Shown here piece by piece: positions 8,640 through 19,438 of a stretch of 64,000 bases of DNA (its first letter is position 1; every line of letters starts with the position of its first letter). The stretch comes from Platanthera guangdongensis. Its lineage: Eukaryota > Streptophyta > Magnoliopsida > Asparagales > Orchidaceae. The notes beneath the pieces are model-generated. The model searched no databases. It saw only the letters and a program-made list of their open reading frames with translations, and was not told the origin of the DNA. The DNA lies in contig CM077151.1 of assembly GCA_039583875.1 (NCBI GenBank), positions 114,470,609-114,534,608 on the forward strand, in the 5' to 3' direction. The translations under genes and the position numbers were made by a program.

Positions 8640-11600
8640 TGTAACATCCCGCAGACTTCTAGACCCCCAGGATGGTTTTGTCATGACTGGGTCATGATAA
8701 AACCCTGAGAAGTTTAGAAAGGTTAGGGTGAAATGGGGGGTTAGTGGGTGAACCACCTTGGTCTGCAAATAGTAGAATTCCAAGTACTAGTTTAGGGATG
8801 ACCATAGGGCTTCTCCATGACACCATGACCCCACAACAACATCACTAACCTATTAGAGGGTCCATTAGAGCCATAGGGACCCACTAGTGTCAACTAAAAT
8901 GGTCAAGTTGACCAAAGTCAACCCAAACCCTAGTCAGGTCAAACTAAGCTCATAAATGGTCAACTGACCTCCCCTTGGCAAAAGGGACCCACCTAGACCT
9001 TGCCAATCCCTAAAGGTGGCCAATGAGTCACTAAGGACCCATTGGGGTCAACCAAAGAGGCTAAGTTGACCCAAGCCAACCCTAGCCCCAAGAAGGTCAA
9101 AGTGCCCTAATTAAGGGTCGAGTGACCCCCAAGATGCCAAACCAAGCCTACCCAAGTCTTTCTAAACCTTAGGGGAGCATGATGGGTCACCAAGGACCCA
9201 TTGGGGTCAACCCAAATGGTCATGTTGACTAAGGTCAACTCTACTCTAGTGTCAGTCAAATTAACCCAAATGGGCTAACCCAAGTTCAAACCCATTTCCC
9301 GCACTTGGGCTAACCTCATTTTTTATTATTAATATGAGTTAGTGGGGTGCCAATAGGTTGGAGTAGAGATCAAAATTAGTCTTGATGACTAGGAGAGAGA
9401 AAAATCCATTTTGCCCCTTTAATGGCGGAGAGAGAAACTGAGGGAGAAGGCCATCCATGGCATAAGGAAGCCAAGGGCCACCCGTTATTGCTGGATTCAA
9501 CTCCTCTGTGGAAGGGGAGGAGTTTCCCGCCATTTTCCGGCCAAATTAAGCCGAGGTTCACACCCCCCACCATGGCCGAAATCTCCACTTTAAGGCCATT
9601 AATGGTGGAGCCAAGTTAGGTCCTTCCCCTCCCCCAACTGATGATCTTAAAAGCATCCCTAGACTCAGAGGAGGCATTTCCACTCTTTACCTGAAGGAAC
9701 CGAGCAAGTTGACTGTGCAGTTGTAGAGCATGGAAAAGCTCCACCACCGGCCATGGTAACTCGAAGATTGACCCGCCTCCAGCCCTCCAATAAGGTCCTC
9801 CTCTACTCCTCTCTTTGTGGGTTAGATCTTTAAATCTTTTAGGAGAGAAATCGGGCTCAATTGAGCCCGATCGGGTGAGAGAAAATTCTGAAATTTCATG
9901 GTTTTTCTACATTGCGGGTTCGCCGGAAACCGCCCCTCTGGCGGCCGTGCCGGTACCTGGCAATAGCCCCCACCTCAACGAAGGTGGTTGCAGTGGTGGC
10001 CGGCAAGGGAGGTGGACGGGCCGCTGGCTAGGGAGGTGGCCGAGTGGCCGACAAATGGCCTTGGAAGTACCTCCAGGTCGGGCTAATCATGGCCTTTGGC
10101 TGGAGGAAGAAGACAATGCCAAGGCCGTCGGATCATGCTTTAAGATTCATGCATTATTTCTTTTTATTTCATTTTCCTTAACGATTTACTAGGTTGTATT
10201 AAATTAAATATTAAAAATAACTAGGTTCCCCTACAGTAAAATTGTTCTACATGAAAGTTGTAGCCCTAGGAGTCTAATTTAATTTAAAATTGATTTGAAC
10301 CAATTTGGATACATAGTGTGACCACAACACTCATTTTGGTGCAACCTACACATAGGTGTGACCAGACATTAGAATTAGTGCCCACACCAAACCACTCATT
10401 CAAATGGTTTGAAATTTGTAATATAGGCTTCTCATAACCTTCCCCTTAGACTGCCAAAAAATCAGAATTTTTGGAAAAATGTTTCTATAGTGTTTGGAAA
10501 AATTTAATAAACCATATATAATTTAATTAGACGCCTTAAACACCTCCAAAACCCCCAACATTTTGGTGGGTGATCTTCGGGGATATTATAAGGCTCCAGT
10601 AAAATTTCCACCCCATTTGTGGTTGATTTGATAGAGTATTTGTGTAGGCAAAGATTGACCCTTTTTAGGTCAAATTAGGGCAAAAGTGCTCTATGTGTTC
10701 TTGAGTGAGCCAACCTCACCCAGAGGTGAAGGAACTTGGTACTCTACCTTCTTAACACATAAAAAACCCCCACCACTGATTTTGGGTGGAAGTTTAAGGG
10801 TGGAGCCCTAGAACTCTAGGGTAGGCTCTATGTGTGCTAACCTAGGGTTTGAAGGTCATGGGGTCATATGACCTTGAAATGACTTCAATTTGGTGGAGAG
10901 GACTCTAGGGTAGTTAAGTTCCTCTGGTAAAAACCTTATTGGATTTAGAGGTTGTTTAACCCCTCAAAACCCTAACCCTAGTTTAGGGCACTAATCTTAT
11001 AATTGTACGTTATGCTATTAAAACTCTGTGAAAAGTTATATAACTTGGGGAGTGTAGTCATAGGGTTAGTTTGAGTCTCTGGTAATTTTATTGGACATTT
11101 TGGATCAACAATTTTAGTATCTCCTATGAAACACATGTGTTAGCCCTCGACAATCATTTGTTTATTATGATGTCACTATTCACTGGGAAGTTATGTAATT
11201 TGGGCAGAGGAAGTTTTAGATCATTATGCTCATACCTGGATTTTTTTTATAGTTTTTAGATGCATATTTCCAGTACTTATTTCACAAGCTTATAAGTATG
11301 GAGACATGTTCAATAATATATTACGAGCTCAATACTTGTTGGAAAATTGTGTTACTTTGCCAGAGTACTATTTAGGGTATAAAGAAGCTCGGAAAAATGT
11401 TTACATGTTGTTTAGTTGAGGTTACAAGGATGTTCCTTCACAAAGTGCCCCATGATGGATTTGGTTGAGATATTTTTATAAATAGTTTTATTACCCTGGA
11501 ATTGCATGAAATTTAGTCAGTAAGGCTTTATGATCATAATAAAGCTCTGTTAATTTTTGTATAATTTTTGGACAAGTATTTATGGTACTCCAATCATTAC

Positions 11601-13798
11601 ACCTATTTATTTGAATTACCTTGAATTATTTATTTGGAGGAAAATTTCTTTATAAATACTTATGAAATTTGGTATTCACTGATATCTTGCTATCCTATAG
11701 TGTTCACAATATTTATATGGTCATATCATAAGTAAATCTAGTACTTCATGTTCAACTCATCCATGGAGCAATTTTTGATCCAATTTATTTAGGAAAATTC
11801 CAAGTTTCTGGATTTAGTCTAAATATATCATGATAGACCACCAATAAATTTTTTAGGGCTTTTGGATAAAAGTTTGGAGTACCTCCTATCGTATACATCA
11901 TATAGCTTAGATTGGTCTGCATATGGTATTACTGCAGAAATCGTGATAGAATGTGAAATGGACACAGGGAGTTGGGGTTATTAGCCTACTGGTTGTGGTG
12001 AAGTGAAAATGAGTTCATTGTTAGGAATCATCATGGGGAGAAGTGATGAGCTGACTAGTGTAAGCGTTGCTCGGGATCAACGAAAGATCGTCTTTCCTGT
12101 GGAGAGAGAGGGAGAGTGAGAGAGTCAAAAAACACTAGGGTTAGATCCAGAGAAATATTAAAAGGGATCGAGAATTGGGTATTAACCAGTAATAGTAAGT
12201 GCCTTGCGAAAGGGAACGATGGGCTCCAGCTACCATCATAGTTCCTAGTGCCCTTTGAGAACCCTTCACCGGGTATGTCGGTGGCAGTCCTTGGCTAACC
12301 TAAACCGTAAGAAAAATCAATTTTAAGAGTAACTAGTATAACTAGCATTACACTTACACTCACACTCCCCGGTGTTGTGGGGGTTAGGTTAGGTCTCACG
12401 AGCGATAGGCTCAGTGGTTTTGGTGATGGACAGGTTAGCCCTGCAAGCCGATGGCTCAGATTGTTTTGAGATGGATAGGTTAGTCCGGGGAGCTTCGGCT
12501 CGGTGGAAAATTCATTAATGTTGCATGTGCATAAGATATAAGGTGGTGGGTCATCGGTATTGGAGATTCGTCACACCGACACCGATACGTTGGCTCGGCA
12601 GGTGTGGTTTTGCACTTGGCCAAATAAAGTCCGGCGGTCCAGTCGGTAAGAGTACGCAGGAGCTCCGCTTAGTGCACCAGCATTGAGGCATACGAGAGGT
12701 TTGACTGGTAGTGTGATATCAGTTTAGAGGTGGATGAGGCCCAACCCACCGCTTCTGTTTGCCACTACGGAGGTATCCTGGGAGGTTAGGCTCCAGAAAG
12801 GGGGAACTAAAGGTCTGTGTGCACAGAGTCGAGTGGGTGTGTTGCACTTGCATGTTCACATCATGGCATACTTACATGACATAGCATCATCATTGCATAT
12901 AACCCCTGTCACCTATTGTATAAAGTGGTATGAGATGCTTTATATAATCGGCCTTGCAAAACGACCCCTTAGTTTATAAGTTTGTGTAGCCTGCTTATAA
13001 GTTATGGTTATTTTCCTTTGGATATTTACCACTTGCTTATAACCGACACCCCATCATATAAATATGTATGAGACTCTTTATACGATGAGAGCCTTGCAGA
13101 AGACCCCTTAACTTATAAGTTTGTATGAGCATTCATATAAGTTAATGTTACATATTTCTTGTTTATCTTTCTCATACATACAACTTTACTCTACCTATTT
13201 ATATAGAACTGTTAGACTAGTTCTGCTGTCACCTGCTTACTTTGTTACTCTCCACCTTCATTAACTTCCCTTTCCTCCTCCCTGCTCGGTGCCTATGAGC
13301 CATTGGGGGAGGGGTGGGGGATGATAGGACTTAGTCTTTTTAAACTAACGGTCGTTGACCAAATCATTTTAGGGGATCGTGGAGCTACACCAAGAGACGC
13401 AGCCCTAGAGGTCCGTGCGTATGGAGATGGGGCAGTCTAGCACTGGAGTCCAGCCAGCAGGGACTGTGAGTCCCGATCCTTAGTAGTTATTATAGATTTA
13501 CTTCTGTGTTGAGTGACTTGTAGTGAGGATATGATGTATCAGGCATGAGCCCTTTTTAGTACCTTGTTTATTCTTTTCTGTGGACTCTCCCTTCGTGGAG
13601 ATTTATATTAACTATATGATTCTGGTGGACTAGTTTGAATTTATTATTTATACTTATTCTACTTTTTTGTGATTGGTATGGCAGGTAGGATCGGCGTTTT
13701 GTAGTGATGACCTTCCCGGGTGTGTTGGTGTCACCGCAAAGTGGAGGTTCTGGGCATAAGACCCCGATGATTTAAAAAGAAAAAAAAGGGGTCTTACA
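8640..13798 (+). mobile_element. Very long (about 5.16 kb) LTR of a Del/Tekay-like Gypsy element
   Basis: It begins TGTAACATCCCGCAG and ends GTCTTACA, an inverted TGTAA/TTACA pair, and is followed three bases later by a perfect initiator-tRNA-Met primer site. TGTAACACCCC-type starts and long LTRs are typical of Del/Tekay elements. Inside there are degenerate repeats of GGACCCATTGGGGTCAACC (8870-9260) and the 'CTCGGTGG...GATGGACAGG' repeats (12390-12520), but no coding domain; short frames such as 9815-10192 have no recognisable content. No second copy is present in the window, so an undetected insertion within it cannot be excluded. Confidence 0.65.
8870..9262. repeat. Degenerate repeat of GGACCCATTGGGGTCAACC with 'AAGTTGACC'
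   Basis: Three variants of a unit of roughly 145-155 bp begin near 8875, 9033 and 9193. Each carries the GGACCCA(C/T)T...GTCAAC block followed by a GTTGAC/GTCAAC inverted pair. They lie in the first part of the long LTR. Confidence 0.55.
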
Positions 13799-14399
13799 AA
13801 CTGGTATCAGAGCGAACCTCGATCGAAAAAGTAAAAGTCCACTAACCCTGGGTCACCCTCGCTCGAGTGTAGTTTGGGGGCAAACTAAGCAGGTGACCTT
13901 TTGTCCCGGTTTGGGTTGGCGTGTGTGGGACCGTAGTGCTGCCACTGTTTGACCCCTTAGCCATTTTTGGATCTGACTTTGGTTATGTATTCTGATCCGT
14001 GTTTTGACCACTGCCATTTACCCACGTGTTAGGACTGTTAGTCCCTTTCCTGTTTATGTTTTCTTTTTTTCTTTTGGCATATATGTATATGTCTTGTTGC
14101 TGTTACAGACTCTTTTGGTAGGGCATATTGGTTTTATTGCTCGCACTTGGTGTGCTCTGCTGTGCTTTAGACAATACTCTTTTCTTACTGTCATCTCCTT
14201 TCTTTTGCTTATAGCAGTTGTTGCCGGGATTGGTAAACCCTTCTTATTTGTTCATAAATCAAATGCTCTATTTACCTTTTTGATTACTTTCTTGCTGAGG
14301 TGTTCTTTCCTTGAATGCCTCAGGTCCAGGTGGTAGCCAGTTCAGCGGCTAGTTCTTTTGGAGGGGCTGGTTGGTGGCCTCTTGGGTAGCTGAGATAGC
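13799..14399 (+). mobile_element. 5' leader of the Del-like element, truncated
   Basis: The sequence after the long LTR contains the primer site (13802-13813) and about 500 bp of non-coding leader. An ATG at 14315 opens only 24 codons, ending in TAG, and may be the start of a decayed gag. No zinc knuckle, protease or RT follows. The 110-codon frame at 14004-14336 is T-rich and hydrophobic with no recognised domain, and is probably chance. Confidence 0.5.
13802..13813 (+). other. Primer-binding site for initiator tRNA-Met
   Basis: TGGTATCAGAGC, the standard complement of the 3' end of plant initiator tRNA-Met, 3 bp after the LTR end TTACA. It fixes both the LTR boundary and the plus orientation. 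Confidence 0.85.
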
Positions 14400-15029
14400 A
14401 AATTCATGATTTTTGTGAGGTAGTCCTTTACCTTTCTGTATAGACATACATACTCACCAGTGGGTTTGTGTCAGGTTGTTGGCGCCCACTGGTGGCTTCT
14501 TGCGATGCTGGTATGAACTTAAACTGCTATTTTTTTTGCCTATATGTGGTTGTTTACTTGCTCCTGGGAAGGATTTATGCTAGGTTGCATGTTAGATATT
14601 TTAAACCCTAAAAGCATTATAATATGTACCTCATGCATAACATATTTATAAAACAAAGGCACTATTTTTCCTTAGCGTAAAAACACTATCTTTCATACAT
14701 ATTATATTCACCTTAGAGTCGTGCATACCATGAGTCGTCCCTGTGGGACACTTATGCCATTTAGGGTGTCAACTTAATTGAACCAAAGTATTTTCCGCTG
14801 CGTATAAATATACTTTTATTTGTGGACTAGCTCATCCACCGTGCCGAGGGATACGACCTTTCAACATAACTGGTTTTCTTTCATAATTAATAAATGATTT
14901 TCCTTAGAAACAAAGGTCTGGAGTTTTGCCTGAGCGTGTGTAGTTATCCCCTGCACGACGTGGCATCACGGCACGTGTTTTCTCTTGCTCTGATACGATT
15001 TCTTTGTTGAGAAAATGCGGGTTGTGACA
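14400..15029 (+). mobile_element. 3' end of a second LTR, Gypsy type
   Basis: The segment ends GGTTGTGACA at 15029 and is followed by a second TGGTATCAGAG motif, the arrangement of a Del/Tekay LTR end. Its start is not identified; 14400 is only a guess after the decayed gag start. It contains no coding domain. It shows that two different LTR ends lie 1.2 kb apart, so an insertion or rearrangement has joined two elements. Confidence 0.45.
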
Positions 15030-15031
15030 GT

Positions 15032-15043
15032 TGGTATCAGAGG
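15032..15043 (+). other. Second primer-binding site, tRNA-Met type
   Basis: TGGTATCAGAGG, one mismatch to the canonical TGGTATCAGAGC, 2 bp after an LTR-like end TGTGACA. Confidence 0.65.
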
Positions 15044-15187
15044 GTGGTTGCTCGACAAATGGTCGGGCAACCTTTCCCTTGTTTGCATTAGTGGTTAGCG
15101 TCATACCATAAACACACCGATATGTCATCAGCACGTCTTGGCCGAAGCACGAACACTACACTCATGAGCATAAAGAAGTATATAGGG

Positions 15188-15366
15188 CATATTATGTAGT
15201 ATGGGATGCATAATATGTGTTTGTATATGAATCCACCATAGGAGGCAACATGTGAGGGTTATGTAGTATGGGATGCATAACCTCACCACATGAATGCGAC
15301 TAGCACGTTTTCTTTTTTTTGTTGCATGGGAATGTTATGTAGTATGGGATGCATAACATTTTCATG
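15188..15366. repeat. Three hairpins with constant loop TAGTATGGGATG and covarying stems
   Basis: Hairpin 1 is 15188-15217 (9-bp perfect stem). Hairpin 2 is 15250-15293 (stem with one bulge, flanked by CATGTG/CACATG). Hairpin 3 is 15325-15366 (15-bp stem with two G-T pairs). Each has the same 12-nt loop closed by TTATG/CATAA. Further out the stems differ in sequence but stay complementary (A-T in hairpin 1 becomes G-C in 2 and 3; the next pair is T-A, G-C, T-A). They lie in the leader just after the second primer site and end 35 bp before the SIRE-like LTR remnant. Confidence 0.85.
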
Positions 15367-15400
15367 TGTACGTCGCCTATGGCATGGATTAAGGCTTTTT

Positions 15401-16170
15401 TTACTACAGAGATACAATCATACAGAACAATCAGACATACACACTCAGATTGCACAGAAGAACAATCATACTCAAATAAAAAGTTCTACTGCAATCAGCC
15501 TTGGCCAGAGAACAACTTCATCAAGAAGAAGAAGAACAACCTATCACTATCAAGAGTCTTATTCTGTCAATTCTCAGGACAACTTCAAAAGGACAACAAA
15601 ATTCTATCTGTCAAAGAAGTACCTGAACAATCTCTGGTCCAGGCACTCTAAGTCTTTGAAGACCTATCACCCTGAAGCAGTGCTCCAGTTTTCCTGATCT
15701 CAGGGGGAGCAAACTCTGCTAACATCAATCCACAGTCTTCTCAGTTGTTATTGAGAAAGAGAAGACACCATCACCTTTTCCAACTCCTGTACAGGGTTTT
15801 AATTCTATTCAAAATTATTCCTGGTTGCAAGTCTCCTTCCAAAAGACTTGAGGTTTTGGTTTTTGAGCACCTGAACAAAAGCTCATTGTTGTCAAGCACC
15901 TGATCAAAAAACTGAGTGGATTCCTACCAGGGTGGTAGAAGAGTGGATGTACCCAGGTTGGGGAACCACTATAAAATTTCTTGTGTCGTCTAGTTGCCCT
16001 TTATTTTTGTTTTGGCTGTGAACTGTGATTGTTTAGGTTACTGTGTTTGTTTTTCTTATTTGCTATCTTGTTCACCTAGGCTTACAACAAAAGTTGTAAA
16101 ACGTTTGTAGTGAGCACAATACTCTATTCACCCCCCCTCTAGCGTATTTCAGATCTAACCTGCACTTTCA
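15401..16170 (+). mobile_element. Truncated 5' LTR of SIRE-like Copia B
   Basis: It corresponds base for base in length (770 bp) to the last part of the 3' LTR and ends GCACTTTCA immediately before the primer site. Upstream homology ends sharply at TTACTACAGAG, where the hairpin-bearing Gypsy leader begins. Small reading frames here (15290-15697) are LTR sequence, not genes. Confidence 0.9.
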
Positions 16171-16172
16171 AT

Positions 16173-16184
16173 TGGTATCAAAGC
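16173..16184 (+). other. Primer-binding site of Copia B
   Basis: TGGTATCAAAGC, one mismatch to the initiator tRNA-Met complement TGGTATCAGAGC, 2 bp after the LTR end. Confidence 0.85.
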
Positions 16185-16302
16185 GAGGTTGGTTAAAATA
16201 CCACACCTTAATTAGTTGTACAGGCTAACACCTGAACCACAAAGATCCCTCTTGTTACATCTGTTTGTTTGTTTCTGTTATTAGATTTATTTCTTCACAG
16301 AA

Positions 16303-18357
16303 ATGGCCCAAAACAAAGATTATGCAAGCATCAGACCTCCAGTTTGCAATATTAACAAGTTTGCCATCTGGAAGGCAAGAATCAGGCTATACATGAATTC
16401 TATTGATGAGGATATTTTTTCTGTTATCTTAACAGGTGTACCTCCAGCACCTGCAGCTTGTACCAGCACCTTTACCAACATGACTGCAGTACCTCCTCCT
16501 GAAAACAATGAAGCATATAAGAAAGCCAAAATGGCAGATGCTAAGGCAATGATCATCTTGGCTCAAACTATGTCAGATGACATATTCCAAAAGGTGGCTG
16601 AGTGCACCTCAGCCAAGGCCATTTGGGATTCCCTCAACCAAATGGTAGCTGGCTCAGCAGATGAGAAAAAAGACAGGAGATCCAATCTCATTTCCCTGTA
16701 TGAGAACTTCAAAACGGATGAGACAGAATCAGTGGCTGAAATGTACAACAGGTTGAGTTCAATCATCAATGAGCTCAAAACCTTGGATAAGGACATCACC
16801 TTGACAGAGGTGAATGATAAGATTTTGATGTGCTTCCCTAGCTCTTGGGACTCCAGAATCTGGCCAATCAAAGAAGCTAGATGTCTAAATGAGATATCAA
16901 CTGAATCTCTGCTAGGCAAATTAAAATCCTATGAGCAGCTGATAAAATCAAGAGAAGCAGCTGAACAGAAAGTAACAACTCCAGTGAGAATGGATCACAT
17001 CATAGCCTTCAAAGCATCAGAGGAAAGTGAGACCTCAACATCAAATGAGGAACTGATGAGCCTCTTTGCAAAAAGATTCTACAAGATGGCTAGAAAGAAT
17101 TTCAGAAGGAAATCATCCAAGCAGGATGATAAGCCCAGATTTGACAAGACACCAACCAAGGAGGTTGTGTGCTTTGGGTGCAGAAAGCCTGGACACTACA
17201 TCTCAGAATGTCCAGAAAACTAGAAGAAGGACAAGAGCAGAGAAAAGGACTCCAGGAGAAGACACAGCAGCAGACCCTCTTCCAACAAATACAAAAAGAA
17301 AGACAAGGGCTTTGTTGCTGAGACATGGAGTGATACAGAAGAAGAAACATCCTCTTCCAGTTCAAGTGAAGAAGAGGAAGAAGCAAGATCTAAGGAGGTT
17401 TACCTTATGGCAATTGATGCCTCCAGGAGTAATTCTGGATCAGATGGAGAATCTGAAGATGAAGCAGCCTCAGACTCAGAGGCAGATCAGGTTCTTTCTG
17501 GCTTTGACTTTAATTCTGATCTATTTAAAACTGAATTTAAAGCCATGTGTTTAGATTTAATTAGCTCAGAAAAAGAAATAAAAACTCTTAGAGAAAGACT
17601 AGGAAGTCTTGAATCTGTTAACTCAGAAAACATTAAACTACAAGATCAATTAACCTTAGCTAATGAACAAATAATTAAATTAAAATCTGAATTATGTGTG
17701 GCCAAACAACTTGAGCAATCTCTCAATGGGAGAAGTGTCAAGATGATGTACATTACAAGCACAGTTAATGCCAGACTAAATGGCAAGCTTGGCTTGGGTG
17801 CATCATCAAGTTTGCCTCCCATAATTAAGAAAAATATTCTTACAATCCCTATTAAATTTATTTCTGCCAGGGGAAAGGAAAAGATTATAAACAAACTATT
17901 GTCTGAAAACAATCCAAAACCTATAGACAAGAGAAACAGAAATCAGAAAACAGTTAATAAAAACAAGGTTCAGCAGCATTCGTCGAACGTAGATCGACGA
18001 TATGTGGCCAGTTCGTCGAACCCAGATCGACGAACGCTGAACGCAAACTTTAGTTATAATAATTCATCTAACTGCAATTGACAAACTTTGTATGGTTCGT
18101 CGAGCAGAGGTCGACGAACTTGGGGCGCAGAAGATGACTACTGTCATACTCTGAGCAGAGATCGACGATCTCATCCCTATTCGTCGAACTCTAGTGGACG
18201 AACTTACAAGAATTCGTCGAACCCAGAAGGACCAAACTTAAACTATTTCTCTTACAGAAATTCCAAGCCAACTAATAAGACATTCAATCCATTAGCTGAA
18301 TGGGTTATTCTACCTAGGAGATATCACCCCTTAGGTTATAAATCTCAACCTGCTTAA
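16303..18357 (+). pseudogene. gag: gag of SIRE-like Copia B
   Basis: It encodes the nucleocapsid/capsid precursor that packages element RNA. The ATG at 16303 lies about 120 bp after the primer site. Residues 1-250 form the Copia gag domain (WKARIRLYM, AKAIWDSLNQM, LISLYENFKTDETESVAEMYNRL). The zinc knuckle CFGCRKPGHYISEC is at about 17170-17214, followed by Lys/Ser-rich and acidic stretches and a predicted coiled coil (about 17560-17700). The frame is otherwise continuous but is broken by TAG at 17221-17223, right after the knuckle, and TGA at 18079-18081, ending at TAA 18355-18357. The tail (17979-18225) is made of repeated SSN-x-DRR peptides encoded by the TTCGTCGA palindromes. The protease lies about 130 bp on in another frame. 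Confidence 0.9.
17978..18225 (+). repeat. Palindrome repeats inside the gag tail
   Basis: TTCGTCGA-N7-TCGACGAA copies lie at 17979-18000, 18012-18034 and 18096-18118; the latter two have 9-bp arms closed by G-C. Partial copies lie near 18150-18165, 18179-18200 and 18212-18225. In the gag frame they give the recurring peptide SSNPDRRT or a variant. Confidence 0.8.
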
Positions 18358-18487
18358 TCAGTTATTTCCAGCTTTTCTTATCAACCAAATAAAGGACCCA
18401 AGGTAACCTGGGTCAAGAACAATTGAATTTTTGTTTTCTTTGCAGGTACAGGTGAAGAGCTGTCCAAGGGTAAGTCAGGCCTAGTAC

Positions 18488-18578
18488 TTGGACAGTGGTT
18501 GCTCCAAGCATAAGACAGGCAGCAAGGCAAATTTATCCAATTACAAGTCCAAGCTGGGACCAAAGGTGATTTTTGGAG
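18488..18578 (+). pseudogene. pol: Start of Copia B protease, cut by the Tat insertion
   Basis: The reading frame opens with the aspartic-protease active-site motif of Copia elements, DSGCSKHKTG, and continues until the Tat insertion at 18579. The last five bases (18574-18578, TGGAG) are the target site and reappear at 30092-30096, where the protease frame resumes. The nested element therefore interrupted this gene cleanly. Confidence 0.88.
18574..18578. repeat. Target-site duplication, left copy (Tat element)
   Basis: TGGAG directly before the left LTR, identical to 30092-30096 directly after the right LTR. Five bases is the size expected for Gypsy integrases. Confidence 0.92.
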
Positions 18579-19260
18579 TGTTGGAACCGGCTTTCCGGTC
18601 CCTCCTAGAGTTCGAAACAGGATGCAGCCCACACGTACTCTCCTTGCGCTACCGCCCTGACGAGAGTCAGCGACCTGAAAACAGACCGAGGGGACTCAGC
18701 TTGGAGGTCCCGCCTCTTACCCGGAAGAACTGTTAGTCTTCCCCTCCCTAGCCAGTGCTGAGCTAGGTGCCTGAGAGGGAAAAAGTGGGAAGGTTCCACC
18801 CCTCATCCAGGCACCTTATCGGTTTATTTATAGGTCTCTGAATCTGATCTGCAAATATCACTCCTAAATCCACCTGAAAATACCAAAACACCCTGGGCTG
18901 GGTCTGCCAATAGCCAAACTCTGCTGTTCTGGAGAGCTATATGCAGGCCTCCAGGGGTAATAATGTAAAACTATCTGGGGCACGAAGGTAAAATCCCCCT
19001 TGTGGGTCAAAATAGGTAAAGATATCTTTTTTCCCCTGCGGCGAGTGGGGAAGGTACTGCCGGGCGAGACGGCTGTCATGCCCGTCTCGCCGCCTTTTCG
19101 GCATGTGAGCTCTCTCGCCTTCTAGGATGATTTCGCCCACTAGAAGGTCTCGCCCACTCCAGAGGATCCCCCATCTCGCCTCCTGTAGGTGGGCATCCTA
19201 TCATCTCGCCAGTCATCCCTTCGCCCGCTGGACCGTCTCTCGCGAGCCCCAGGTTGTACA
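18579..19260 (-). mobile_element. 3' LTR of the Tat element (left copy)
   Basis: TGTTGGAACC to GTTGTACA on the plus strand, 682 bp. A minus-strand TATA box CTATAAATA lies at 18833-18825. The sequence repeats the TCTCGCC motif many times (19085-19240). Confidence 0.93.
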
Positions 19261-19280
19261 CAATCCCCGCTCTTTTCGAG
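19261..19280 (-). other. Polypurine tract of the Tat element
   Basis: The minus strand reads CTCGAAAAGAGCGGGGATTG immediately before the 3' LTR start TGTACAAC. The same tract is found beside the related LTR at 57870-57890. Confidence 0.75.
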
Positions 19281-19376
19281 GTTGCCCTAACCTCGGAAAG
19301 ATAAGTCCAACCGCGGCTCGCGATGCTAAGGTTCCTTTGTGGGAATCTTGGGTGGGCCCCTCCTCCCCCGTACTGT

Positions 19377-19385
19377 CTATAAATA
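19377..19385 (+). promoter_or_regulatory. TATA box of antisense gene A
   Basis: CTATAAATA on the plus strand, 54 bp before the ATG at 19439 and about 118 bp inside the LTR boundary. Its placement fits a promoter driving transcription opposite to the element's own RNA. Confidence 0.55.
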
Positions 19386-19438
19386 TGAGGAGGAAGCCTT
19401 CATTTGGAACTCTTTTTGCCTTCATCCTTTCTTCCGGA

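Noticed and set aside
15188..15366. CRISPR-like array
   Set aside because: Three irregularly spaced hairpins with variable stems, in plant retrotransposon DNA and without cas genes; not a CRISPR.
19127..19438. N-terminal extension of antisense gene A
   Set aside because: The frame stays open into the LTR, but the TATA box at 19377 and the ATG at 19439 place the gene start later.
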